Assembly (NCBI GenBank): GCA_023248855.1
Contig: JAHFDS010000012.1
Location: forward strand, 1-52,550
DNA from: Myxococcales bacterium
GTDB taxonomy: Bacteria > Myxococcota_A > Polyangia > JAHFDS01
Length of the DNA stretch: 52,550 nucleotides
Reading direction: 5' to 3'
Position numbers and translations under genes: made by a program. How positions within the stretch are numbered: the stretch's first letter is position 1; every line of letters begins with the position of its first letter. Below are positions 32,346 to 40,418 of the stretch, in pieces. A model generated the notes under the pieces. That model did not search any database. It saw only the letters and a list, made by a program, of their open reading frames with translations, and had not been told where the DNA came from.

Positions 32346-33278
32346 GTGCACAATGGTGGTGTGCGCGGTCTGTTCCTCCTGCTCGCCACCTCCGTGCCGA
32401 TCTGCGTGCCTCCGGAGCCCGCGAAGCAGCAGACGGCGCCGGAGCCCGCACTGCCGACCGCGCCAGCGCCTCCTCCGCCCGCGGCACCCAAACCTCCTGC
32501 CCCGACTGCGAACGAGGAGCCATCTCCCGCGGCTCCGCCCAAGAAGGCCAGTCGTCCCCCCGATCCGCCGCAGGAGGACCAGCCGGGCGTCGAGTTCGAC
32601 GACTGCAACTGCGACTGCAAGGAGCCTTCCACGCCCAGTCGGCCCTCGGGACGCGGCGATCCCTCGGTCGAGGGCGAGCTTCGATTCGACGGTCACCCCG
32701 CCGGGGCGGCGGTGAGCGCGAAGCCCCGCTTCTTCTTCAGCCGCGAGGGCTGGCGCGAGCCGGTCAGGCCAAGGACCGAGGCGTCCGGCGAGCGCTACGC
32801 GGTCTTCGGACTGCGCCCGGGGAAGTACTTCATGAGCGTCGCCTTCGAGGCGGCGGGCAAGTGGGGGAGGACTCGGTTGCGGGGCATTGCCGGATCGGCG
32901 CGCTTCGAGGTGGCGGCCGGGGCGACGCGCATCGTGGATCTCGACCTCGTGACGCACGTGCACTTCCGCGGCTCGCCCGACGGCCACTGGGTGGGAGGTG
33001 GCGTCGAGAAGAGCCCCATGACTGTCGCCTGGGAGCCTCTCATGGACGACGTGGAGTACGAGCTGCGCGTCTGGCGCACGCTCACGCCGCGAGAGTGCGC
33101 GGACCAGGGCTACCCCAAGGGCACGGCGAAGTGCTTCCTGCGCGCAATGACCAAGCAGACCGGCGTCCAGCTGACGCTCCGCCCCTCTGGCGACTCGGAG
33201 TACTCGTACTCGATCTTCGCCAAGCACAACGGGAGACGCGTCGGGGATGCCAGCGGCGGCCGCTTCAGAATTCGATAG
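32346..33278 (+). CDS. Exported hypothetical protein with Pro-rich linker
   Basis: Probable secreted or envelope protein. A short hydrophobic N-terminus (GLFLLLATSVPIC) is followed by about 70 residues of Pro/Ala/Lys (repeated PAPPPPA and PPKKA units), a CNCDCKE cysteine cluster near 88-94, and a 200-residue beta-rich domain (YAVFGLRPGKYFMSVAFEAAG, then FEVAAGATRIVDLDLVTHVHF) reminiscent of carboxypeptidase-regulatory-like folds. The start may be GTG 32346 or GTG 32361; the second gives a tidier signal peptide. This style is common in myxobacteria. Function unknown. Confidence 0.65.
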   Translation: MHNGGVRGLFLLLATSVPICVPPEPAKQQTAPEPALPTAPAPPPPAAPKPPAPTANEEPSPAAPPKKASRPPDPPQEDQPGVEFDDCNCDCKEPSTPSRPSGRGDPSVEGELRFDGHPAGAAVSAKPRFFFSREGWREPVRPRTEASGERYAVFGLRPGKYFMSVAFEAAGKWGRTRLRGIAGSARFEVAAGATRIVDLDLVTHVHFRGSPDGHWVGGGVEKSPMTVAWEPLMDDVEYELRVWRTLTPRECADQGYPKGTAKCFLRAMTKQTGVQLTLRPSGDSEYSYSIFAKHNGRRVGDASGGRFRIR

Positions 33279-33490
33279 CCACCCGGCACTTCTGCAGGCG
33301 AGCGCACCGACATCTCGTACACGCCGCGCACCACACGTTGCTTCCTGCGCGCGGTCACGCGTCGAACATGCCAAGCACCGCATCGGCGAGGTCGGCAGCG
33401 TCCGCTTCCGAGTGTGCACATAGCCTTCGCGTCCGCGGAGACCTCGGCGGCGGACTTGCGGCCTGACGTGCGCCGCGGCCTACTGCCGGC
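33279..33490. other. Intergenic with decayed coding fragments
   Basis: In the + strand, about 33310-33360 reads SYTPRTTRCFLRAVTRRT, similar to the KGTAKCFLRAMTKQT segment near the end of the preceding gene, which suggests a decayed duplicate. On the minus strand a 20-residue string (CAHSEADAADLADAVLGMF) ends at 33355 without a start. Neither is a gene. Confidence 0.35.
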
Positions 33491-33994
33491 ATGCAGCGCG
33501 AGATCGACCGGCTCAAGGCTCTGTTCGAGAGACTCGGTGCGCGGGACCCGGAGAGCTGGGCGCGCTCCGAGGTCGAGGAGGACATCCCGCAACTCGCCAC
33601 GTTCCTGTTCCTCAGGGCAGCCTGGCGCGAGGTGGTCGACGCCGAGGGTCAGTGGGTCGCGCAGGTCACGGAGCGGCGCCCCGAGCCCGACGGGCCGCTC
33701 GGCGACGTCCCAGCCGCATTGCGCAGACTCCTCGCACAGGGCGCCTCCAGCGACGACCTGACGACGCTCGTCCGCGGGCTCCAGTACGAGCTCCTGTTTG
33801 GCCTCTGCTACCTGCTCGCGGATCCCAACTCCGGCCGCGACGAGGCATCCACCGGGCTGCCCGCGCTCGACGAGGTCGGCTGGGGCCTCTTCGAGCTCGA
33901 CGCCGAGGGTGCACCGCAGCGCGCGATGTGCGGAGCCCACGAGAGCGTGCTCGGCATGGACCCGACCGGCAGGGAGATGCGCCCCCGCACCTGA
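33491..33994 (+). CDS. Hypothetical protein (167 aa)
   Basis: Acidic, helical soluble protein (IDRLKALFERLGARDPESW, TFLFLRAAWREVVD, RGLQYELLFGLCYLL). The alternation of helices and the acidic GWGLFELDAEG segment suggest a folded intracellular protein. There is no signal peptide, membrane segment or recognisable domain. The ATG at 33491 has no strong ribosome binding site. It precedes the coupled operon at 34.1 kb by 82 nt. Confidence 0.65.
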   Translation: MQREIDRLKALFERLGARDPESWARSEVEEDIPQLATFLFLRAAWREVVDAEGQWVAQVTERRPEPDGPLGDVPAALRRLLAQGASSDDLTTLVRGLQYELLFGLCYLLADPNSGRDEASTGLPALDEVGWGLFELDAEGAPQRAMCGAHESVLGMDPTGREMRPRT

Positions 33995-34075
33995 GTCGCG
34001 CAGCGTGCGAGCGGCGAGCCACGGACGCCGATTGGCCGTCTTGCCGGGGACGCAAGGCATCGCGAGGAGCGCGCG

Positions 34076-34813
34076 ATGCCGACGGCCACCTTCCCGCTGA
34101 CCGATGTCCTGCTCGTCCGCGAGATCACCTCGTCCGAGCTCGGCCTGCACTACGAGCGCGAGGTCCTGAGCGAGCAGCAGATCGGCGAGCGCGAGGAGCG
34201 CCTCTCGCAGACCCTGCGCGTCTATGACCACAAGGCTGAGGCCCTGGTCGCCAAGGGCGTCCTCGAGCGCGCCCGCACACGGCTTCGCAAGGTGTGCGCG
34301 CGGTCCGTTCTCGGCCTCGTCTGCCCGGCGTCCAGGGAGGCCGAGCTCGAAGCCGCCGTTGCCGAGATCGCGACGATGATCGCCGAGGCCAATCGCGGCT
34401 TCTCGGTGTGCAAGCTCGACTACGCCGTTGTGCCGATCCGCATGGAGCACGAAAACGCCCGTGCCCTCGAGGTTCTGCGCCGCGAGATCCAGAGCTACGG
34501 CGAGCGCCTCGTGGCCGCGAGGACGAGTCTCGACCCCGAGGCCATTCGCCGCGCGCTCCGCTCGGGGGAGGCCATCGAGTCCCTCATCGCCGAGGATGCG
34601 CTCCGCGAGAGCTTCGCCGACCTCGACCGCGAGGCACGACGCACCGTGCGCGAGCTGCGCCGCGCCGCTCGCGAGCACGACGGCGACGAGGCGCGCGCCC
34701 GCACCGCACCCGCGGTCCGCGCGGCCGCAGAGTCCGTCGCGCAGCGGTTCCAGTGGGCCGCCGCCTTCGGGGTGGCGCCGTCCCCGGCGCCGGAAGCGAG
34801 GAGCACGCCATGA
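34076..34813 (+). CDS. Coiled-coil hypothetical protein, first gene of portal operon (245 aa)
   Basis: Largely helical protein with long Arg/Glu/Ala-rich stretches (QIGEREERLSQTLRVYDHKAEALVAKG, shortened here, and ALEVLRREIQSYGERLVAARTS), so a coiled coil is likely. Three cysteines lie near 80-115. There is no membrane segment. The ATG has GAGGAG upstream. It opens a run of genes joined by 1-4 nt overlaps that leads to the portal, so it may be a head-assembly or scaffold-like protein, but nothing specific supports that. Confidence 0.6.
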   Translation: MPTATFPLTDVLLVREITSSELGLHYEREVLSEQQIGEREERLSQTLRVYDHKAEALVAKGVLERARTRLRKVCARSVLGLVCPASREAELEAAVAEIATMIAEANRGFSVCKLDYAVVPIRMEHENARALEVLRREIQSYGERLVAARTSLDPEAIRRALRSGEAIESLIAEDALRESFADLDREARRTVRELRRAAREHDGDEARARTAPAVRAAAESVAQRFQWAAAFGVAPSPAPEARSTP

Positions 34814-35577
34814 CGCCAATCGTCGCGGTCGTCATCGGCGCCTACCTCGCCGTGCAGGCGGGTGGCCACCTCGTGCACTGGCTCGCCCACTCGCCACGAG
34901 GCGGCGCGCTCCACGCCGCGCACCTCGTCCACCACGAGGTGCTCTACCCGCCGGGGGACTTCCTGTCTGCGACCTACTGCGGGCCGAGATCGTGGCGCCA
35001 GAGCTCGACCGTCGCGTTCCTGCCGTATCTGGTCCTGCTCTGTGCGCTCGCGTTCGTCCTCCTGCCGCCGGGACACGCGATCCTCGCGAGCGCCGTGATG
35101 CTCGTCGTCGGCCGGCTCGACAGCGACCTCCACGACGCGCTGCACGTCCGCGGCACCTGGCTCGAGCGCTTCAGCTGGTTCCGCCGGCTGCGCGCGCTCC
35201 ACCTCGAGCACCACCTCGACACGCACACCAACCTCGGCATCCACTCGTTCCTCTGGGACCGGGCGCGCGGCACGTTTCGCCCGTCCCGCCTGGCCGCGGC
35301 GCACGCGGTCGACAAGGGCGCCGCCCACCTCGCGCCCGCCGACCCGCCGCCTGCCACGCTCACCGAGTATCTGGTCGCGGTGGCCGTCCAGCCAGACCGT
35401 GACGGTCCGGGCCAGATCGAGCTCCGCACCGTGTACGCAGCAGACCCGCCGGCCGCACTGCGCGCCGCTGCCGATCCCCCGCGCGCAGTCATCGCCCAGC
35501 AGGCTGTGGCTCTTCGCGGCGAGGTCCTCGCTCTGTGGAACGAGCTCGGCCGGGCCGCCTTCGGGTTCGGCCGATGA
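34810..35577 (+). CDS. Fatty acid hydroxylase/sterol desaturase-like membrane protein
   Basis: Probable di-iron membrane oxidoreductase of the fatty acid hydroxylase superfamily. The histidine clusters typical of the family are present: His20/23/27, then H35-x2-H38-x2-H41-H42 in LHAAHLVHHEV, HDALH at 108-112, and HLEHHLDTH with His131/134/135/139. Two or three hydrophobic segments surround them (VAVVIGAYLAVQAGG, FLPYLVLLCALAFVLLPP, ILASAVMLVVG). The C-terminal 90 residues are soluble. It starts inside the stop of the preceding gene and ends inside the start of the next, so it belongs to the same operon as the portal. An auxiliary metabolic gene that modifies host lipids is plausible. The substrate is unknown. 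Confidence 0.75.
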   Translation: MTPIVAVVIGAYLAVQAGGHLVHWLAHSPRGGALHAAHLVHHEVLYPPGDFLSATYCGPRSWRQSSTVAFLPYLVLLCALAFVLLPPGHAILASAVMLVVGRLDSDLHDALHVRGTWLERFSWFRRLRALHLEHHLDTHTNLGIHSFLWDRARGTFRPSRLAAAHAVDKGAAHLAPADPPPATLTEYLVAVAVQPDRDGPGQIELRTVYAADPPAALRAAADPPRAVIAQQAVALRGEVLALWNELGRAAFGFGR

Positions 35578-36182
35578 AGTCGCCCGTGCCGGACTACGCT
35601 GCGCGCGACCTCCTCGAGCCGCGACCTCCCGGGTCGCGGCCCCCGGCCGATGAGGTGTCCTGGGGCAACCGCCGCTTGCTCGCGCGTGCCCAGGGCTACG
35701 AGGTGCACGCCGAGATCCTGCGTCCCGATGCGCGTCGCGGTATCGAGACGCCCGGGCGCGCTGGCCGCACGCTCGTCGTCGTCCGCGGCGTCCTCTGGAC
35801 GCGCGACGTCACCGCCGGCACCGTGACCCGCCAAGCAGCCGGGGCCTGCATCGAGTGCGCGCGCGATCGCGGCCTCGAGCTTGCGGCTGGCCAGGAGGGC
35901 GCGACGCTCCTGGTCGTCCAGCCTCCCGGCTTCGACGCCCATCTCGAGCGCGCTGCCGCGACCGTGCCCCCCGCACCGCCGCGCCAGACGCCAGGGATCC
36001 GGCCCCCCGCTCCCCGTCGCGCACAGGGAACCTTCGAGGAGCGCACCTCTCGCACGATGTCCGCTCTCGGCCTCGGCCGGTCGCAGCCCGTTCCCATTCA
36101 CGGACCGCGCACGGCGGCAGACGTGCACTTCGGCTTCGGTCCGCAGGGAACGAACCTCACCCCGGTGTTGCCGGAGCCATAG
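35574..36182 (+). CDS. Hypothetical protein in portal operon (202 aa)
   Basis: Soluble protein with a probable small beta-barrel in the middle (TLVVVRGVLWTRDVTAGTV, GATLLVVQPPGF) and a Pro/Arg-rich C-terminus. It starts in an ATGA overlap with the hydroxylase-like gene. The next gene begins 2 nt after its stop. The position next to the portal suggests a head or head-tail connection role, but no family is recognised. Confidence 0.6.
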   Translation: MKSPVPDYAARDLLEPRPPGSRPPADEVSWGNRRLLARAQGYEVHAEILRPDARRGIETPGRAGRTLVVVRGVLWTRDVTAGTVTRQAAGACIECARDRGLELAAGQEGATLLVVQPPGFDAHLERAAATVPPAPPRQTPGIRPPAPRRAQGTFEERTSRTMSALGLGRSQPVPIHGPRTAADVHFGFGPQGTNLTPVLPEP

Positions 36183-36184
36183 GC

Positions 36185-36655
36185 ATGCCCGCCCCGTCCT
36201 CCTCGAGCGATCATTCGGCGCGCCTGCACGCCGACATGGATCCCCTGCGCGCCCAGCTCGGCCTCCGCCCCCGGCGCGCCCCGCTCACTCCGCGTCCGGA
36301 CGCAGGCCCCCTCGATCCACCGCCGCCACTCGGGCCGGGCTCGGCCTCGACCATCGCACCCGCCGGAGCGACTCCGCGCGCCACGCCACCGACCCGCCCC
36401 CGGCCGCACGACTCCGGTGCCAGCCGTGCCCTGCGCGACGTCGGCGACGCCACCACGGCCGGCGTGCGCGCCCTGCCGCAGAGCCCCGTCGCGGCAGCCT
36501 TCGGCGTGGCCGAACGGCTCACCAGCGCCGGCCGAGCAGCGACCGGAGGCGCCTCGCATCTGCGCCGCTCCCTTCGCCCCGCGCATCTCGCGCCCGCCGC
36601 CACGACCGGCCCCGCGCTCTTCGTGGTGCACGCACCGCGGGGAGCTCGCCGGTGA
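36185..36655 (+). CDS. Pro/Ala/Arg-rich hypothetical protein (156 aa)
   Basis: Low-complexity, probably largely disordered protein rich in Pro, Ala and Arg, with one more ordered region (ALRDVGDATTAGVRALPQSPVAAAFGVAERL). The GTG of the portal gene lies in its stop (4 nt overlap). The composition makes a globular enzyme unlikely. A virion linker or head decoration role is possible. Confidence 0.55.
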   Translation: MPAPSSSSDHSARLHADMDPLRAQLGLRPRRAPLTPRPDAGPLDPPPPLGPGSASTIAPAGATPRATPPTRPRPHDSGASRALRDVGDATTAGVRALPQSPVAAAFGVAERLTSAGRAATGGASHLRRSLRPAHLAPAATTGPALFVVHAPRGARR

Positions 36656-38415
36656 AGAGCCTCCTCGGCACCCTCGGCCGATGGCTCGGCGAACGCCCCG
36701 ACGTCGACGGCGCGCTCGCCGCCCTCGGACCGCCGGGTCTCCAGAAGGGCTGGCAGACGACGCTGCCGCAGGGTCAGCCGGTGCATCCGGTGCGCAGCCT
36801 GCAGCACGACCCGTACGCGCTCGTCGCATCGATGGGCTACAAGGACCGTCGCTTCAGCCTGAGCTACGACGTCCTCCGGCGCATCTCGCGGCAGCTCACG
36901 GTGGTCGCCGCGATCCTGCAGCGACGGATCAGCCAGGTGGCGGCCTTCTCGGCGCCCTTCCGGCTCACGAAGTCGCTCGGCTTCGAGATCAAGCACCGCG
37001 ACCCCGAGCACCAGACGACGCGCTCCGAGAAGCTCCTCATCAAGGAGCTCGAGCACTTCATCGCCCGCTGCGGCAAGCGCGAGGCCATCACGGAGATCAC
37101 GCCGGGAGCCTGGGAGGACTTCGACACGTTCCTGCGCAAGTTCGTCCGCGACTCGCTCATCTTCGACCAGGCCGCGTTCGAGCTCGTCCCCGACCACGCC
37201 GGCCGCCCGTGCGCGTTCCTCGCGATCGATGCCTCGACCATCCGCCTCGCGGTCACCGACGAGGACCTCGCCCGTGGCGGCCTCGGCTCCGACCCGCGCG
37301 CGATCGAGGCCGCGCGTCGCGCGATGGAGAGCCCGCTCCTCGGCCCGAGCGGCCGGGCACGCCAGCTCCCGCCGCCCGAGCACATCGACTACGTGCAGGT
37401 CTTCCAGGGCCAGATCGTGAGCACCTACGCGAAGGAGGAGCTCGCCTTCTGCATCCGGAACCCGCGCACGGACCTGCACGTCAACGGCTACGGCTTCTCC
37501 GAGCTCGAGCAGCTCGTCCTGACGGTGACCTCGCTCCTCTGGGCCGAGGACTACAACCGCAACTTCTTCAAGAACGGGTCGATACCCGAGGGCATCTTGA
37601 ACTTTCGCACCGACACGCCCGACCCCGAGAGCCTCGAAGCCTTCAAGACCTACTGGACCGCGCAGATGACGGGCGTGGAGAACGCCTGGCGGATGCCCAT
37701 GTTTCAAAGCGAGGGGCTCGAGTACATCAATCTCCAGCAGTCGAACCGGGAAATGGAATTCCAGCAGTGGGTCGAGTACCTCCTCAAGCTGGCGACCGCC
37801 CTCTACGGCATGGACCCGTCCGAGATCAACTTCGACATCTCGCGCGCGAGCACCTCGCAGCCGCTCTTCGACTCGCCCGCCGAGCACCGCCTCGACGACT
37901 CGAAGGAGAACGGCCTGCGCCCGCTGCTCCGCTTCATCGCGCGCATGATCAATCGCCACGTCCTCTCGCGCATCGACGACCGCTTCCACTTCGACTTCGT
38001 CGGCCTCGACGAGCTCTCCGAGCCCGAGAAGATGCAGATGCGCACGCAGGAGATCACGACCTACAAGACCATCGACGAGGTCCGCGCCGAGTGCGATCTG
38101 CCCGCCCTGCCCGACGGCTCCGGGCGGATCGTCCTGAACCCCGTGTGGGCCCAGTTCGCCCAGATGCGCCTGCAAGCGGCACAGCAGGCGCAGCAGGCGC
38201 AGCAGGCGCAGCAGCAACCGGGCCAGCAGGGCGGGCCGCCAGGGGCGCCCGCGCCTTCATCGCCCCCAGGGCTCACCGCGCCTCCCGCCGATGAGCCCGC
38301 CCCGGGCGCCGATCCATCCGAGCCTGCCGCCGCCAACGACCCGCCGCCCGACGACGCGTTCCCGCCCGACGGCGACCGGCGCCCGTCGCAACCGCGGAGC
38401 CCGGTGAGGTCCTGA
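36652..38415 (+). CDS. Phage portal protein
   Basis: Ring-forming portal through which DNA enters and leaves the capsid. The family is recognisable from the long aligned core: YVQVFQGQIVSTYAKEELAF, then NPRTDLHVNGYGFSELEQLV near 275-300, WAEDYNRNFFKNGSIPEGIL near 310, and YGMDPSEINF near 390, the sequence pattern of SPP1/HK97-like portals. About 510-587 is a Gln-rich then Pro/Asp-rich tail (a QAQQ run) that is probably disordered. The GTG start overlaps the previous stop. The lipoprotein protease gene begins in the stop (TGATG). Confidence 0.9.
   Translation: MKSLLGTLGRWLGERPDVDGALAALGPPGLQKGWQTTLPQGQPVHPVRSLQHDPYALVASMGYKDRRFSLSYDVLRRISRQLTVVAAILQRRISQVAAFSAPFRLTKSLGFEIKHRDPEHQTTRSEKLLIKELEHFIARCGKREAITEITPGAWEDFDTFLRKFVRDSLIFDQAAFELVPDHAGRPCAFLAIDASTIRLAVTDEDLARGGLGSDPRAIEAARRAMESPLLGPSGRARQLPPPEHIDYVQVFQGQIVSTYAKEELAFCIRNPRTDLHVNGYGFSELEQLVLTVTSLLWAEDYNRNFFKNGSIPEGILNFRTDTPDPESLEAFKTYWTAQMTGVENAWRMPMFQSEGLEYINLQQSNREMEFQQWVEYLLKLATALYGMDPSEINFDISRASTSQPLFDSPAEHRLDDSKENGLRPLLRFIARMINRHVLSRIDDRFHFDFVGLDELSEPEKMQMRTQEITTYKTIDEVRAECDLPALPDGSGRIVLNPVWAQFAQMRLQAAQQAQQAQQAQQQPGQQGGPPGAPAPSSPPGLTAPPADEPAPGADPSEPAAANDPPPDDAFPPDGDRRPSQPRSPVRS
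38182..38208 (+). repeat. Three 9 bp tandem repeats in the portal gene
   Basis: Three perfect copies of CAGCAGGCG encode the QQA repeats of the portal tail, followed by further CAG/CAA codons. Slippage here would change the tail length by multiples of three residues without breaking the frame. Confidence 0.8.
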
Positions 38416-39107
38416 TGACCACCCCCGCCCGTGCAGGAGCCGCCCCGGCGTTCATCGCAGCGCTCGCCGCCGTCGCGATTGCCAGCTGCGCAACCGTCGG
38501 CCCCTCCGGTGCGACCAGCCTCTATCGGCGGATCGCTCGCTCGGCCGTGATCGTCGAGGCCGAGCACAGCACCGGCTCCGGCACCGTGATCGCCAGCGAA
38601 CCCGGCGTCCTCCTCGTCCTCACGGCCCATCACGTCGTCGCCGCCGGCCCGAAGGCGCTGCGCATCGTCCTCGCTGATCCGTCCCTGTCGCCCGACGCAA
38701 ACGCCCCCGCCGTCATCGTGGCCGTGGACGCCGATCACGACCTCGCCCTCCTGCTCGCCGAGACCTCGATCTCCCGCCCACCCCTGCCCATCGCCCGGCA
38801 CGAGCCGGCCCTCTACGAGCCCCTCTACTCCGTCGCCGCACCCCTGGGCCTCGGCGGCACCGCATCGCCGGCGCTCCTGTCCTCGAAGGCGATCCGCCAC
38901 GGCGAGTCCGACCTCTGGGAGATCACCGGCTTCACCTTCTTCGGCAGCTCCGGCGGCACCCTCGCGAACGCCCAGGGTGAGCTCGTGGCCGTCCCGATCC
39001 GAGTCGCGTCGATGGGCACGTTCCCCGTCCCCGACGTCGGCTTCTGCGTCCCCCTGCCCGCCATCCGCCAGTTCCTCGCCCGCACCGTCCCGGAGCTCGA
39101 CCTGTGA
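38415..39107 (+). CDS. Lipoprotein trypsin-like serine protease
   Basis: Serine protease of the S1 (trypsin/HtrA-like) fold with a lipoprotein signal: the hydrophobic segment FIAALAAVAIASC ends at lipobox Cys25. The catalytic triad is visible as His73 in LTAHHVV, Asp109 in DADHDLALL and Ser179 in FGSSGGTL. The 230 residues leave no PDZ domain. It starts inside the portal stop codon. A protease next to a portal would normally be the prohead protease, which is cytoplasmic and of another family; this one looks exported. Confidence 0.82.
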   Translation: MTTPARAGAAPAFIAALAAVAIASCATVGPSGATSLYRRIARSAVIVEAEHSTGSGTVIASEPGVLLVLTAHHVVAAGPKALRIVLADPSLSPDANAPAVIVAVDADHDLALLLAETSISRPPLPIARHEPALYEPLYSVAAPLGLGGTASPALLSSKAIRHGESDLWEITGFTFFGSSGGTLANAQGELVAVPIRVASMGTFPVPDVGFCVPLPAIRQFLARTVPELDL

Positions 39108-39373
39108 CCCGGCCGTACCGGATCCTCCCCACCCCGCCCCGCCGCCTCCGCGGGAACCTGCTCGTCGGAACCCCGGGCGCCCACCTCGACAAGACCCTCA
39201 CCGGTCCCCCGACCCTCCGCCCCATCCACCCCACGCGCGTCTCCGAGCTCGCCGCCCGCGGCGGCCGCGCACGGAACGTCGCTCGTGCCCAGCAACGAGA
39301 GCCAACGCTCCGAGAACAGGCGAAGCCGGGAAGGGCGGCGTACCATCTCGATGTGGGCTTCCGCCGCGGCTGA
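39104..39373 (+). CDS. Small basic hypothetical protein (89 aa)
   Basis: Last gene of the coupled portal operon, starting GTG in the previous stop. It is Pro/Arg-rich (RPYRILPTPPRRLRGNLLVG) and ends with basic helices and GRAAYHLDVGFRRG. There is no known domain, and most of it may be disordered. It is followed by 36 nt and then the first defence gene. Confidence 0.5.
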   Translation: MTRPYRILPTPPRRLRGNLLVGTPGAHLDKTLTGPPTLRPIHPTRVSELAARGGRARNVARAQQREPTLREQAKPGRAAYHLDVGFRRG

Positions 39374-39409
39374 CCACCGTCAGGCGGTCGCGCTACAAAG
39401 GGGAAAGTC

Positions 39410-40396
39410 ATGGCGACCGCGGACCAGGTCAAGGCGCTCATCCGTTGTCACGCGGAGGGTGACAACACGCGCTTCTACGCGATCGCGATGCAGGTCGCAG
39501 CGCAGGCCGCACGCGCGGGGCACGGCAGGTTTGCCCAGGAGCTCCGCGAGCTCGTCGACCAGATGAAGGCGCGCGGCAAGGCGCTCGATGCGGGGCGGGG
39601 ACCGGGTGTGGTTCCGCTTGCCCAGCCCCGTGGCGAGCTGACAGGGCTCCTCACCGTCGGCTATCCGAAGACCCGCATCGCAGACATGGCGCTCGAGGAT
39701 CCCCTTCGCACAAGACTTGAGCGCGCCCTGACGGAGCAGCGACAGCGCGAACGCCTCCGCGAGCACGGCTTCTCTCCGATGAGGAAGCTCCTGCTCGTGG
39801 GTCCACCAGGGACCGGCAAGACCATGACCGCGTCCGCACTCTCGGCCGAGCTCGGACTTCCCCTCTTTGGCATCCAGCTCCACGGCCTCATCACGAAGTA
39901 CATGGGCGAGACCGCGAGCAAGCTTCGCGTGGTGTTCGACGCCGTCCAGTCGACGCGAGGCGTGTACCTGTTCGACGAGTTCGATGCTCTCGGTGGCGAG
40001 CGGGGCAGCAAGAACGACGTCGGTGAGATCCGTCGCGTGCTCAACTCGTTCCTACAGTTTCTTGAGCAAGACGAATCCAACAGCCTCGTGCTGTGTGCCA
40101 CGAACCACGTTGGATTGCTGGATCGTGCTCTGTTCCGCCGTTTCGATGCCGTTCTCCAATACGAACTGCCCACCCCGGACATCGCGACCCGCGTGATGAA
40201 GGGTCGGCTGGCGTTGCTCGACACCACGGGCATCGACTGGGAGGCCACGTCCAGCTTGGCGAAAGGCCTCAGCCACGCCGAGGTCGCTCTGGCCTGCGAG
40301 CAGGCTGCCAAGAACGCGATCCTCAAGCATTCCACTGTGCTCCACGACTCCGATCTGGCACTCGCGATCGAAGACCGGCGTGGCACGCACCTGTAG
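39410..40396 (+). CDS. ietA: IetA-like AAA ATPase of the IetAS defence pair
   Basis: AAA-family ATPase that acts with a subtilisin-like protease in the IetAS anti-phage system. Residues 1-100 are a helical N-terminal region. The ATPase core has Walker A GPPGTGKT (131-138), Walker B LFDEFDALGG (Asp189, Glu190), a sensor-like LVLCATN near 227-232 and RALFRRFD with Arg243/Arg244 as finger residues. The ATG at 39410 has AGGGGAAAG upstream. Gene order and a short 22 nt gap to the S8 protease gene match IetAS. The trigger and protease target are not known from sequence. Confidence 0.87.
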   Translation: MATADQVKALIRCHAEGDNTRFYAIAMQVAAQAARAGHGRFAQELRELVDQMKARGKALDAGRGPGVVPLAQPRGELTGLLTVGYPKTRIADMALEDPLRTRLERALTEQRQRERLREHGFSPMRKLLLVGPPGTGKTMTASALSAELGLPLFGIQLHGLITKYMGETASKLRVVFDAVQSTRGVYLFDEFDALGGERGSKNDVGEIRRVLNSFLQFLEQDESNSLVLCATNHVGLLDRALFRRFDAVLQYELPTPDIATRVMKGRLALLDTTGIDWEATSSLAKGLSHAEVALACEQAAKNAILKHSTVLHDSDLALAIEDRRGTHL

Positions 40397-40418
40397 GCGG
40401 GCCTTGGAGCGCTGACCG

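Noticed and set aside
33110-34819. Minus-strand open frame of 569 codons
   Set aside because: It spans two + strand genes and an intergenic region, with a shadow-type composition.
38182-38208. Tandem repeat considered as a CRISPR or regulatory iteron
   Set aside because: The units are 9 bp, contiguous without spacers and in frame in the portal gene, so this is a protein repeat.
36211-38217. Minus-strand open frame of 668 codons opposite the portal
   Set aside because: It starts with a Leu/Arg run that is the complement of the CAGCAGGCG repeat and has no domain; the portal on the other strand is convincing.
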